NCBI GenBank assembly: GCA_002917075.1
Contig: NTMA01000006.1
Span: forward strand, 186,001-250,000
Length of the DNA stretch: 64,000 nt
Origin: Hawksworthiomyces lignivorus
Lineage: Eukaryota > Ascomycota > Sordariomycetes > Ophiostomatales > Ophiostomataceae
Reading direction: 5' to 3'
Under the pieces are notes generated by a model. It was not told the DNA's origin, searched no databases, and was given only the letters and a program-made list of their open reading frames with translations. The position numbers and the translations under genes are program-made. Below are positions 33,528-49,313 of the stretch, in pieces (within the stretch, counting starts at the first letter, position 1; each line of letters begins with the position of its first letter).

Positions 33528-35207
33528 TCAAGAAAGCAAACGAAACCGCCAGCTCCAGTGCGCCACGGGGTCGGCAAGGAGCTCTTTCATGGCACGCGTG
33601 AATACCTGGTCAGGTCCTCTTATTAGAAGGCCGCGGTCGAGGCAGCGGCGAGCTGCCTGGGCAGCCCGCGCCGCATCACCGACGCCGTTCCATTCGATGG
33701 CGAGGCGGTAGTTAGCCTCGTGAATGCGGGTCTGGAGGCCCTCGAGTTCGTAGAGGAGGACCAGCAGCTCCGCCTTGGCCGGGGTACCTGCGGTCGTCGC
33801 GTTTTGGTTCTTGTAGTCGTCTAGCTCGTCCTGCAGCTTCTTGATGGCCTTCACTCGCTCGTCCGACTCCGCCAGCAGGTGCTGCTGCCTCGCGCAACGG
33901 GAGCAAGCGCAGTCGAACCCCCAGTGGCGGTGGAGCTTGGCATGTCGCTCCGCGTGAGACTGGATGGGGCTATAGCGCCTGTGAATAAATGTAAAAGTAA
34001 TGAAAATGGGGGGCGAAGAAAAGATAACATGAAAGGAGACACGTAATACGTACTCGATGTAAGTAACCGTCAATTCCTCTCCTGGCATGATGTCCATCAC
34101 CGCATAGACATTGTGCGTCAGAGTTTCCGGGTCGAAGTTGTAGGCGCAGTTGGGCTGGCAGCCGTGGTTGATCCGCGACACTGTTACGTTGTGTTAGTTA
34201 GCTGCTCATCCAATAGCTCCTCAGAGGGAGGGGAGGCGAAGAAGATGCAGCCTGGGCGTACCATCGCGAAAGACAGAGTGCAGGTCTGCCTCGCCGTCGG
34301 CGATGCCGGTGCGGAACGCGTTTGTAGCAAAGATCTGGTAAGCGGCATTGTTGCCGTCGGGCTCGGAGCCGTAGTTGGTCGACAGATTGAAAAACTGCAC
34401 CTGGTGATCGTGGGGCAGGCGGCGCGTGGCAGCGTCCAGCAGCCCTGAGAAGTCGGCTACCGTCAGAGCGTCCACGGCGTAGCCGTCGACCATGACGGCT
34501 GGCGTCCTCGCCATGATGCGCTCGCCGGTGCGGATGGGCCGGGCAGCCACGAGGCCTACGTCTTTGCCAGGGATGGCCTGCTCGGACCAGGCGAGCGGCC
34601 GTCTGTCTTCTGGCGGCCACTCGAGTTCTGTGACCGGAGCCACTGCTGTCCCGCTCGCTGTCCCGGCTTGCTCGTCTCCTCGAAAGACGGGCCGTAACGC
34701 CATCCCCGCCAGCCGCTTCGCTGTCGTGACGACGGAGATGCCCATTCCATGATTGAACGACGGATTGGAGAAGGCGCAAAATTCGTCTCCCTTGGCTTCC
34801 TTGGAATTTTTATCGCTCGTTGTCAACGTCCTTGCTGTTCTGCAGTCACCCTTCACCCAAGATGGCGGAAACTGTTGCTTTGCGGCACTGTTGCCTTTGC
34901 TTCTCTCGCCATCGTGTCTTTGTGATGCGGCAGGCTGCTCCTTTGCCTGCCCTCCCTGTGATGCTTCATTTTCTTGGATATTATCTGGCCGCCGGCGGTT
35001 GCTGCTGCTGTTTGAGGAGAGGGAAGTTGAGGGGAGGCAGACTGCTCGCTCAAACGTAGCAAATGCTGATGAGGTATGAGGGCAACAGGCAGCTAGTGGA
35101 GCGACCAGCTTTACATCTGAGGCCACTAACGATCCAGCAGATTCTTTATAAAATGAGAATAAGAATAGCAGCAACAGCGGCTGGAAAGCCGGTTGTCTCG
35201 CAAGCAT
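33528..35207 (-). CDS. SET-domain protein (SET5/SMYD-like lysine methyltransferase)
   Basis: Three exons, complement(33528..33978, 34054..34180, 34262..35207), up to 507 residues. The SET core begins PGKDVGLVAARPIRTGERIM. The signature VSRINHGCQPNCAYNF is completed by the first splice, and GEELTVTYIE is the second SET motif. After the second splice comes a post-SET zinc site (FDCACSRC). A helical C-terminal region follows (KKLQDELDDYKNQNA, LLYELEGLQTRIHEANYRLA). The Asn-His and Tyr residues of the active site are present. Start choice is uncertain. ATG 35207 gives a hydrophobic, partly signal-like then disordered 154-residue extension; ATG 34745 (MGISVVTTAKRLAGMAL) would give 353 residues and fits family length better. 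Substrate unknown, histone or ribosomal protein. Confidence 0.82.
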
Positions 35208-36191
35208 AGCGACAGAGACCGATGTTCTATTCTCTAGTCATGTGTATACTTCTACAGAACAATGAAGGGGAAACAGACGAGAGGAATGGCCACAAAATCC
35301 CCTATGGCGAACGTCTCTACACTACAGAAGATCGCGCTATCCACCCTCTGCTATTGATTCATTATGCTCTTTAATCGGATGAACTTGCCGCTGTAATTAT
35401 TCACGGACCCAGAGTTGGTGACGGTTTGGGAAGAAGGGGGTCAGAACCAGCAGTTTCGGCAGCCCGTGCCGAGACTCCTGCGTTTCAAAAGTTGCCTCTT
35501 GGCCACACAACAAGACAATGAAGTGCTCAGGAGGCGGTCTGTTCGAATTTTGAACCATGCTGTAATTCCATGCTGCAATTCCATGCTGAGGCGCTGGAAC
35601 GCTCTAGACGGAAATCGTGCATATTGGTGTACTCTTCTGAACAGCTCGTCACTCTGAGTTGACACCGAAGGAGGCGCCTCTGGTCTTTGAGCAGCCAAGA
35701 TGCATTTTTTTATTACGATATTTTTTCTCGGTCCTTTACTTTAGCAAGAAGCTTTGTTAATTTCCCGTCTTGGAAAACGGATGCGGAAGTGCTCTGCAAT
35801 CGCTCCTTTATAGATGAATCGTTGTGGAGCTTGCCTCTCGGCATGGCTCGTTTATGAATGGTATCCACAGAGCGGCCGAGCCAAGACCCATTAGCTGAAT
35901 ATAAGCCGACAAGAGGGGCCGCGGCGGGAAGCCACCTGAATCGTGGAAAGGCTTTCCTCCGTTAGACTGTTAGTTGTACTACTTGTTGACAAGCTCTGGT
36001 GCATAGCAACATCGTATGTGCCTCAGGCGAATATTCAAGCAGCGAGACATTCTGGATGGTCTCCTTCTCCTTAGTCCAACGCATATGTGTACACCTCTCT
36101 GAGTCCATATCATAACTCATCATTGAAAAATCAGAAAACTTTTAAGCATGCCCCATCCTCGGCCTTCTCACTTCCTACGCCGTATTTCCCC
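35208..36191. other. Spacer between SKB1 3' end and SET gene promoter
   Basis: About 980 bp. It has a 13-bp tandem repeat (35555-35588). Open frames at 35415-35657 (plus) and 35441-35698 (minus) oppose each other and look non-coding. Confidence 0.5.
35555..35588. repeat. 13-bp tandem repeat, about 2.6 copies
   Basis: Units CCATGCTGTAATT, CCATGCTGCAATT and a partial CCATGCTG in direct succession, one substitution between the full copies. Confidence 0.8.
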
Positions 36192-38852
36192 TCACATGAT
36201 GCACGCGACCTTGCGGCTGCTGTGCAGCTCCGAAGCGGCCACCTTGACCCTGGTGGTCGGTCCAACCCACACGAAGGCCTCGACTAGCCACTCGTACCAC
36301 ACCTTGGTATCGTCCGTCTGCCGCCACATGCTGACCTCGATCTCTGCGTCCTGCGGAAAGTAGAGCGGTTTCTGTGTATACAATTAATATTACGCCTCTC
36401 CATTTGCTCAAGTAGAAAAGGAGCACAGGTTGTTCGACATACCTTGAGCGGGAAGAAGATGGGGAACCAGGAGACCATGTCCTTGCTCTTGCGGTCGATC
36501 TGGTCAGGCCGCGTGCTGATCTCGACGGGCGTGGGCTTCTCCTCGCCATCGGCCTTGGCCGCCGGCTGGTACAGCACCGACTCGAAGTAGCCCGCGAGCC
36601 CGTGCATGACGCCGCGTGGGCGGCACACAAAGGTCAGGTGGCAGTGGCGGGCGTTGTGTTCGTTGAGGCCGGCCGATAAGGTCATGGCGCCGCCGCCGCC
36701 CGTCTGGACCGTCTTGTGGCCGTGACGCGCTTTCCAGTCCTCGACGAAGGGCAGGCGCACGGGGTGGGCAAACTCCCACGCCTGCTGGAAGCGAGGGCGG
36801 CCGGGGACCTTCTGGGCGAACAGGTCGATGGCGAACAGGTGGACGACCCAGGGGGTCTCAAAGGCGGTAGCGTCGGCGACGACGCGGCTGGAAAGCTCGG
36901 CGTAGACACGCGGGTAGGCGATGGGGCTGAGGTGGGCGGTGTAAGACTGAGGAATGGAGATGCCGTGCGGGCGCGCTATGTGGTTCTGAATGCCGTCGAT
37001 GCACTCTGGCGATAGCTCGTTGTCGCCAAAGGAGCCCAGCAGCTCGGTCACGAGAATGTCGACGGAGGTGATGCGGCCCGCGGCCTCGTGGCCCTCGGCC
37101 ACAGGACCGGCCCACTCGCGCATATCCGTCTTGACCAGGTGCACCTTGCCACCCCAGACCTGTTTGTTCATGCGCAGGAGGTACACGTAAGCGTTCTGGT
37201 TCTTCTCCAGCGCCCACAGCTGCACGGGTACGCCCGTCGCCATGCTCGCCCGGATGACGCGCGTCACGAGCGGACCGCGCCCGGCGCCGGCCACTGCCAC
37301 CACCAGCTCGGGGACAGATCCGTCGGCACTGCCGGTGCCGTCCCGCGGAATGGCCGAAGTCGGCTTCTTGAGGGCCTTCCAGTCAGCCATGGCCGCGGCA
37401 ATGGCCTTCTCGTACTGGTCGTACTTGACCGGGTCACCCTCGAACACCTCGTATGTGGCGGACTCGAGGTTGTCAGAGAGGGGTTGCAGCGGCGACTGGA
37501 GCCAGTCCTGGAAGCTGGTTAAGGTAGAGTTCTCGATGGACGAGTATGGCTGCTGCTCTCTTTCCAGGTACTTCAAAAACGAATAGTAGGGGTTGTTCGT
37601 CTGCTTGCGCTTCTTGTTCTCGGCAGTATGTGACGGGCTGTGTGCTTCGGCTAATGTTGGGAAGTCCGAAGACGCATGCGGCGAGGTCGCAGAGACGGGA
37701 GAAGAAGCTGCATTGTTATTGTCATTGGCGGCGTTCAGCTCCTCGGCATCTGGACCCACGTCGCTCAGAATCACATAGGGTGCATTTTTCAGACGCATAT
37801 ACCGATTAATCAAGTCTTGGTGATTCCTGCCGAGAGTCGGGTAGCCAGCACGATTTTGCTGGAAGATGGATGCATGGAAGTTGAGAAAGTGCAGCGGTTC
37901 GGCGAACCAGCGAGTCTGCAGCTCCATCTCCGGCAGTCTACGCGGGATGCGAAGGGCTGTTTGCATTCTGTTGTCAGATATGATACAAGCGAGGCATAGA
38001 GGCATACGACACCAATAAGAGTGGACACTCACCGACAAATAGCCGCTGGTCGTAGTCACAGATGGAGCGGATAGTGTGCCATGAGTCCCAGCTGCCGAAG
38101 AGATCGATTTCTTCGTTCTCAGCAGTCTTTCCGTTGTCAGCGTAAGCACTCGGTCCGGACAGCGTGTCGATCTTCTCCTCCAGCCCAGGTTCCCGGTACA
38201 TGGGGAGTTGAATTACGAGACTGATGCGTGGAGCCACCTGAAGCGCTTCTTGTATGGCACGGCCATACTGGGCCACACGCTTCTCGTCGGTATCAGCCCG
38301 CGGGCCTGGGATGACAATGCTCCTTACACCACAGAAGCTCGCATAGGCCACCTCCAAGTTGAGCACCTGGCGCGACAGATTGGCAACCAAGGGATCTTCA
38401 GAGTAGAGGTCGATCCACGGGCTAGAGCACGCCACCACAGAGGTGATGTACGGTCCGGGGAAGAGGGATGTGTCTTCATCTGTCAATGTGGGGATGGTGG
38501 GACCAGGCAGAGATGGGTTGGCCCGCTCGGCAGCAGTTAGATCTCGTGTCTGCACATCATTGAGGTAGCTTTTCTGCAGCTCAATGACCCGGTCGCGGAA
38601 GTGAAGATTCGTGATCGGAGCCGTGGCAAAGGAGAACTGCCACTAACGTCAGGATGAGACATGAGACAAGGTGGGGGAGAGGTGGAAGGAAATGGGCGAC
38701 AGAGGGGAGAGACATTGGCTTACCCCGTAGCTTGTAACATGATTATACTGACTATCCGTCAGCGCCTGCCACCTGTCCGAGTCATGTTGGCCAATATAAA
38801 ACGTAGGCCGCGAAGACTGGAAGGCCTCGTAGTCCCCTTGCTGTGACATCAT
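36192..38852 (-). CDS. SKB1: Protein arginine N-methyltransferase 5 homologue (Skb1)
   Basis: Four exons, complement(36192..36371, 36443..37956, 38033..38636, 38724..38852), 808 residues. Type II arginine methyltransferase making symmetric dimethylarginine on histones and Sm proteins; also tied to morphogenesis in fungi. The N-terminal TIM-barrel half includes SQVLNLEVAYASFCGVRSIV-like sequence and LQTRWFAEPLHFLNFHASIF. The Rossmann half carries SAM motif I VAVAGAGRGPLVTRVIRAS. The double-glutamate loop is ELLGSFGDNELSPE, with both catalytic Glu present. The C-terminal beta-barrel follows (TVQTGGGGAMTLSAGLNEHN, GYFESVLY). A disordered Ser/Ala insert (about 37730-37620) is typical of filamentous fungi. 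Either of two adjacent ATGs (38852 or 38849) could start. Divergent from PRP43. Confidence 0.95.
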
Positions 38853-42469
<3,617 letters not shown>

Positions 42470-44433
42470 CGGCGTACTTTCATGTTACTCATTGTTTATT
42501 TTCAATCTACCTGCCGACTTGTTCTTCACCTAGAGTTTTTTTATAGGCGTTCGATGTCCATGTTGATGTTTTGCATGATTTCGGTGGTTCTTGTATCCAA
42601 TGTCCAATAAGCTAGAATACGCAAAGGCGTTCGGGAGACGCAACGAGAAGAGAGGATAAATGAGGCCCAAAAGTAGATACTCAGCGTCAACTCTATAAAC
42701 ACAGAGGCATTCACACCTCTTATTTTAACGAGAAATCTTGCGTCCTTCCGTCACCCGTGGTCATGAGATGATCTGAACCGGCTGCCCGCATATGGAGGGT
42801 GACAATGGACAGATATTCGCACGCGACATCTCCTAAATTAAAAGCTTGTATTTAGAGTGCAGACAGAAAAGGAATTAGATGTGCAGCTCTCAGCAGGTGG
42901 ATTGGTTGGAATTTTGCTACATTCGCTACTCTCTCCTGTCTTGGGCATCTGCCCCAGACAAGGCTAGACCAGGTACGTGAAAACAAGGAATTAAAGAAAA
43001 GCAAACAACTAAATAAAAAGCAAATAAACGTGCCAGATGACACTTGTTGACAAGCTGCCTTACATGGAACATATAACGAAAGTCGACACTGGTCTCGTGC
43101 TGTCTATATAACGATAGGGAACACAGCATCTCGTCTCTGGTTGCGTGAGAGCTGCGCTGGCTCACAGTGAAACTCGATGATGAAGCTCAGCAATGTAGCG
43201 TGTGCAGCCCATTCTACATGGACCCTCGTACATTTGTGCATGTTTGCGCTATCAAAATTTTTATTTATTAATCGGCTGGAAGCTCTGCACGCAGCAGCGA
43301 GTGTGGGGGAGGAGATGCATAGGTTGCCTCTTGAGATGCGCCGAGACGGCAGCCCAGGTACGATCTTTTAAGATTGGCCCCCAGTCACTAGTCACTAGGA
43401 AGATGTTTGGCCTCTAGCCTACTGCCGAGCGCGTTCTTTGCTGCTAATATATATATTTTTTCTTGAGACCAAAAACAAGAGATCCCGTCCAATTTCTGGA
43501 GATGCACACGATGAGAGAAGCAACAAACGTATTTTCTTAGGCAGACCAACACCTTTGGAGAGGGATGCGTAGAGAAGAGACGGGCATAGAGAAAGGGAGA
43601 AAGAGGCAAATTTTGTCTGCCTATGGTGTAGAAACTAAACATACAAGCAGAACAAAGACATGAAAAGAAAAACATGGTCTGCGTAAGAGATGTAAAATTC
43701 GAGCTGACGATGCGGATCTAGCGAGAAATAGTTAGTGCAGTACTTATGGCGAAGGGAGATGCTATCTGGCCCCATAAAAAAGATTAAGCTACCGGTGAGA
43801 GCTGCCGTATTACAGTGCCAAACTACATCATTCCTTCCCTGGAAACGCAACTAAATTTGATCGGGTGCCGCCTGGCCGACCATACACCCCCACCACGTGC
43901 ACCCCTGTCAGCTCTAGCCATACGTAATAAGTAGGAAAGTCGTGATTTATCCTCTCATATTTTCCCTCGATCAAGCACCTCATTTGCGATCTCGAGTTTG
44001 TTGAGTTTCAGCTTCTTGGGCATCTCTTATCTGGATCCCCAATATCACGTCTGCCTTCACTAGCAGCCGTAGCTCAGCTCTTTGCCAGCTGCTTCCCTCA
44101 CTGTATTTTATTTTATTTTATTTTTTATTTTTTATTTAGCTGTTATTCTTCATCTCTCTTGGATTCTGGAATCCAAGGTCGCGTACATTTTCAGCGCCCT
44201 CGACTCTTTATCGAGTTGAAACGTCGAGCTCACCCAGTGGGTCGACTGCCAATTTTCTATTCTCTTTTGTGGCTCTCTCAAACCTACCTGCTGTGTGATG
44301 GATACTGCGCTGCCAGCGTGTATTACCCCGTCACTGATTGACCCCTGAACGCCGAGCTTGAACCTTCGGCTTCGGTCCAACAGCCCCTCGCCGATACAAG
44401 CTCTTGAGCCCTTGGGGCCTCCCATTTTCCAGA
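42470..44433. other. Gene-free spacer (2 kb) and exchanger gene promoter
   Basis: AT-rich sequence with short frames only. CACGTG lies near 43895; a TATTTTATTTTATTTT run lies at 44104-44140, followed by a long leader. The plus frame 44159-44341 could act as an upstream reading frame in the leader. No gene seen. Confidence 0.5.
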
Positions 44434-47400
44434 ATGGATGCAGAGGATCGCGGCCGAGAAGGTTTCTCGTCGACTCCTGCATCGCCGACAGACACCCGGA
44501 CGCCAAGCCGCTTCGAGTCCGCTTCGGGTCGCGACGGCGACAACCTCTCTGAGAGCTTCCAGTCGACAGATACCGTCCGCCGACGACCAGATAATTATGG
44601 TGCGCGCTTTTGTCTTCTGGAATAACGTCGACTTTCATTAGGAGTACTCTTATACTGATTGACCTAGGAACCATCCCTCCCCAAACAGGTACTCCTCAGC
44701 ATCTCGGCGACCCGTACACCCCCGTCCAAGACCGTCCGCAGGGTCGACCTTCGAACTCGCAAAACCGGTCTGCAGCACGCTCGCCGATGCTGGGCCCTGA
44801 CCGGGGCCGCTCACGGCCTCGCAAGCCACCGATTAACCGACGAACTTCCAGCAACACCCAGGCGCCGCACCGTGGCAACGTGTTTTCTGTCGACGATGCA
44901 CTGAGCGAAGTGGAAGCCGACGAGGCCGAGCGCCAGAGCGCGTACGCGGCTCAGACGTCTACAGTCCGCCGCCGGCCGGGCGTTGGCCCGTCCTCGCTGC
45001 AGCGCCTCCACTCAAATGTGGAAAGCTTTGAGCAGAACGACGAAGACGATGTCGGTAGCGCCGCTGCCACGTCCACAAAAGCTCTGCCAACGCCACACAG
45101 CCTAGAACTTCCCGAAAGCGGGTTCCCAGCTGACCCCGACCTTGATGATGAGGATATCGAGGAAATTGAAGGTGGAGACGAAGAACCAGACCAGCTGATC
45201 AACCAAGATGACGGCGGAAATGACGAAGACGAAGACGACGGTGATATCAGCGATGCCGAGAGCTTCACGCTCAAGCACCGGCAGCAGGCCATCAACGAGA
45301 CCCATCCATTTGGTATTCGCTTGTGGAAGCCTGCATTGTACAAGAAGGACCGGTCTGTGCAGAAAAATGCGGAGGGCGACATCCACTCCTCTCCTGGAGG
45401 CCGCGTTAGCAGATGGCTGCTCTTCTTCAACATTATGTGGACTATCTTCTTCGGCTTCTGGCTGGCACTGCTGGCTTTCGCAGGCGCTCTCGTGTGCCTG
45501 ATTTTTGCCGCGGCACCAAGCGGGCGTGAGTACGGCCGCGTGCTATGGGGCCTCGCAGGCTATCTGCTTTACCCCTTTGGCAAGTTTGTCCGCCTCGAGC
45601 AGCAGGAGGCGTACCTGGACGAGGACCAGGGCGAGGGCCGCAGCATCAGCGAGTACGAGCAGTGGCAGAGCGGTGACCTCGAATACGGCCGCTTGTTCTT
45701 CGGCCCCGATCGCAACCGGTCCATCGTGGGTCGCTCGCGACGGAGCATCGACTCTGAGCCCAGCGAGACCGACAGCTTGCTGCACCGTTCGGTGCGGCGG
45801 GACCACCGCAATGGTCGCGACCACGAGGACGACGATGACGTCGACGATATTGATGCCGACGTGCCGCGCATTAAGCGCCGCTTGTTTGGGCGTGGCCAGT
45901 GGAACGTGGGCCGCGTCATCTTCTTCTTGTTTTTCTACCTGCTGATCACCCCGACCCTGTTTGTCGTCTCCGGCATCTGCTGGTTCCTGGTGTTCTGGAT
46001 CCCTATGGGCCGCGTGACCATGCTGCTGTTCGACCATCTGCGCCGCCACCCGCTGGCTCTGTCGTTCGAGTCCGACATCGCCACGGCCCGCGCTCCGGCT
46101 GCTCCGCAGTCGTCCATCATCGTCTGCACCTATCGCGCTGTCGGCCTCAAGTACTGGAAGTACACCGTCGACGGCACCAATATTTTCCTGATCAACCTCA
46201 TGGCCATCGTCATCTTTGTCATCTTCGACTGGATGGTCCTCGATGGCATCTTGCACATTGACAGCTTCCTAACGTCCTCCGCCTTCTTGTTTGTCGCGGC
46301 CCTGCTGTCCATCATCCCGCTCGCGTACTTCATCGGCCAGGCCGTCGCGTCCATCTCGGCCCAGTCGTCCATGGGTGTTGGCGCCGCCATCAACGCCTTC
46401 TTCTCCACCATCGTCGAGGTTTTCCTGTACTGCGTCGCTCTCGACCAAGGCAAGGCCCAGCTCGTCGAGGGCAGCATTATCGGCAGCATCTTCGCCGGCA
46501 TACTGTTCCTCCCCGGCATCTCCATGTGCTTCGGCGCCATCAAGCGCAAGACGCAGCGGTTTAACGTGCGGTCCGCCGGCGTTACGTCCACCATGCTGCT
46601 GTTTGCCGTCATCGGTGCCTTTAGCCCCACTCTCTTCTACCAGATCTACGGCACGCACGAGCTCAACTGCCTCGACTGCGTCAACAACGGCGACTTCTGG
46701 AACCCCGGCGGCGATGCTCGTGACTGCCGCCGCTGCTACTTCTCACAGACGCCTGCCATCGACGACCGCTTCTACCTCGAGGCCGTCCGGCCGTACTGCT
46801 ATGTGGCTGCCAGCCTCTTGTTCCTGTCATACGTGATCGGCCTCTGGTTCACGCTGCGCACGCACGCGGCCGTCATATGGAACATAGAGATTGAAGAGAA
46901 GCAGCGACACGAAGAGCAGCAGCAACAGCATCAGATGGCCGGTTCCGTGGCGGGCATTCCGAGACACCAATCATCGACTAACTCTGGCGGCGCTGTCGGA
47001 GACTCCTCCAGCGTGGATGTCCGCGACTCCCACCTCTACCGGCGCATTCTTGGCCAGTCCCTGAAGCAGATTGGCTTGCAGCCGCGGCCCGATATTCTCC
47101 CCACGCGCGAGACGAGCGCAGGTGCCGGCTCTGGTGCTGCAAACGGCGCAGCAGCAGCGCAGGGTTCGATCTCTGGTCCGCCGCATGCTGTCCCACCCAA
47201 AGGCGCTGGCAACGACTCCGTCCGCTCTTCCTCGGTTCGCATCCCCGGCTTCACGGAAGCTGAAAGCAACAATCTGGTCCAACAGGTAGCCGAGATGGCA
47301 GCTACGGCAGCGACACTGGCCGCCCGCGATGTGCGCACCCCGCGACGCATCTCCGCTCACGGCAACGTGCCCATCACCGGCACCATTGGCAGCCAGAGCG

Positions 47401-48228
47401 CTGCTGGTGGTAATAGCACAATCCGCACCAATCCGGTCCGCGCTGCGACGTTCCCCGAGCCAGACGACGGCGGCATGGTGGCTGCTGGTGAACCAGGACA
47501 CGGTGGGCATGACGCACCCAACTGGAGCCGGCTGAAGTCGTCCGTGATCCTCATGGGCGCCACGGCGCTGTACGCCATCATCGCTGAGATTCTGGTGGAC
47601 TCGGTCGACTTCGTGCTGGACGGCTTCTCGATTGACCAGAAATTCTTGGGCATCACGCTCTTTGCCCTGGTGCCGAACACGACAGAGTTTTTGGTAAGCA
47701 TTTCCCCTTTTTTTTTTGCCCTTGAATTTTCGCACTTAACTGCGCATTTTTCTGACCTATTTATTGCACTAGAACGCCATCTCGTTTGCGATGAACGGCA
47801 ATATTGCGCTGTCTATGGAAATCGGCTCAGCCTACGCTCTGCAAGTGTGCCTGCTGCAGATCCCCGCTCTGGTGCTGTTCTCGGCGGCCTTCCCCGCGGA
47901 CCGCGGCGAAGCAGCCCACGACATCTCTCGCTATACGTTCTCGCTGCTGTTCCCGCAGTGGGATATGGTCACGGTCATCCTGTGCGTGTTCCTGCTCAGC
48001 TACATGTACGGCGAAGGCAAGAGCAACTACTTCAAGGGCAGCATCCTGCTGCTGAGCTACCTCGTCGTCATCGTCGGCTACTATCTGAGCGGCTACGCTA
48101 CCGCCACCATGGACGCCCTCGGCGGCGGTATGCGGCGGTTCGACACCATGGGCCACGATGGCCAGTACATCAGCTACAGTCAGACGTTCAAGACGGTCGG
48201 CCAGGGCCGCAGCGGCGCAGCCTTCTAG
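44434..48228 (+). CDS. Vacuolar cation/H+ exchanger, CAX family (VNX1/VCX-like, large fungal form)
   Basis: Three exons, 44434..44599, 44668..47693 and 47773..48228, 1215 residues. The start MDAEDRGREGFSSTPASP is the ATG closest to the leader end. About 280 disordered residues rich in Ser, Pro and Asp/Glu come first. Membrane segments follow, with HPFGIRLWKPALYKKDRSVQ before the first helices, as in yeast Vnx1. The exchanger half-repeat alpha-1 is GAAINAFFSTIVEVFLYCVA near residue 625. Alpha-2 is VPNTTEFLNAISFAMNGNIA near residue 1060 and is split by intron 2 after EFL. A long cytosolic loop (about 46880-47510) with His/Gln and Ser/Ala tracts separates the two halves. Members move monovalent cations or Ca2+ into the vacuole against protons; the ion cannot be decided from sequence. 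About a third longer than yeast Vnx1. Confidence 0.88.
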
Positions 48229-49313
48229 AGCGGCCCGTCTCGAACGATGACATGTCCACCTACCTCCTATACTTATCGGTCACTTCCTCTTTTTTTGTCT
48301 TGCCAACATCTTTCCATCTGCTCTTGTGAGCAAGCACCGCTCGTTTTCCAGCTGTCATCAAATTGGCTTTTTCGGTCTCTGGGGGGCACGTCGGTAATCA
48401 GGCAACTGTATTTCTTCTCTCGTAATGTCAGAATCTTTGTCATCATGGGTTGGGCTGGATACACATTTGTTTTTCTTTGGTTCCTTTTCTTTTCTATTCC
48501 CCCGTGCTCCCTGTCTAGTATTACATTCACATCGTGATTTTCCTTGCTTCGCTCATCAGATACAACTTGCTGCTGAAAGAGGGGCGGCATACTGTTATAT
48601 AGCATCTTTCTTTTTACTTTCAACTTGCAGGATAAAGACATAATTTAGTCTTCCGTTAGAAACTTGACTGTTCATGAACGATTATCTAGTAGCGACGCCT
48701 CGCACTATGTTTTTCTAAGCGTACAATGCTATGCAGAGTGATGTCTGTGTCTGCAACATGGGTATCAGACAGGACATTGCTTCTGCAGAAGTGTGTCATA
48801 CAAGCTGCTTCGTGCTTTAATGGCGTAGGGAGGTATACGACAAGTCTTGAAGTTTATTGTTTTATTAAGCTATATATATTGTGTGTGTACATACCGATGG
48901 AATATTTTAACAAGCGACGCTGAATCAAATAAGCACAGTAATGGTGAAGCAAGAACATCCAACGCCGTGTCCATAAAGCATGAGGCTACAATTTAGGCTG
49001 CTAAACCAATTCCTCTGAAACAAGACGAAGAACAGAATGATGGCCGCCTGCTTTACTCTTACTCTCTCTTCACATCATAACTTTCAGCAACAATCGCTTC
49101 TGAGCACAACCTTCTTTAGGATCTCTCCTGTTCCGGCGGAGAGTTCACTATGATCCCTTCCTTCTGGAAGGAGATAAAGGAAGGAATTGCGACACCGCAT
49201 TTTGTCATGTGCTGGATGACACCTAACCGCTCAGGGACAGCTCGGACGACGTGGGCGTTTAACGTTTGTATTTGAAAGAGGGCAACAATTACATGGGCCC
49301 TTTTCCGTGGTAC
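48229..49313. other. Convergent 3' spacer
   Basis: About 1.1 kb between two convergent stop codons, T-rich on the plus strand just after the exchanger stop. A TATATATATTGTGTGTGTAC string lies near 48873. No gene seen. Confidence 0.5.
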
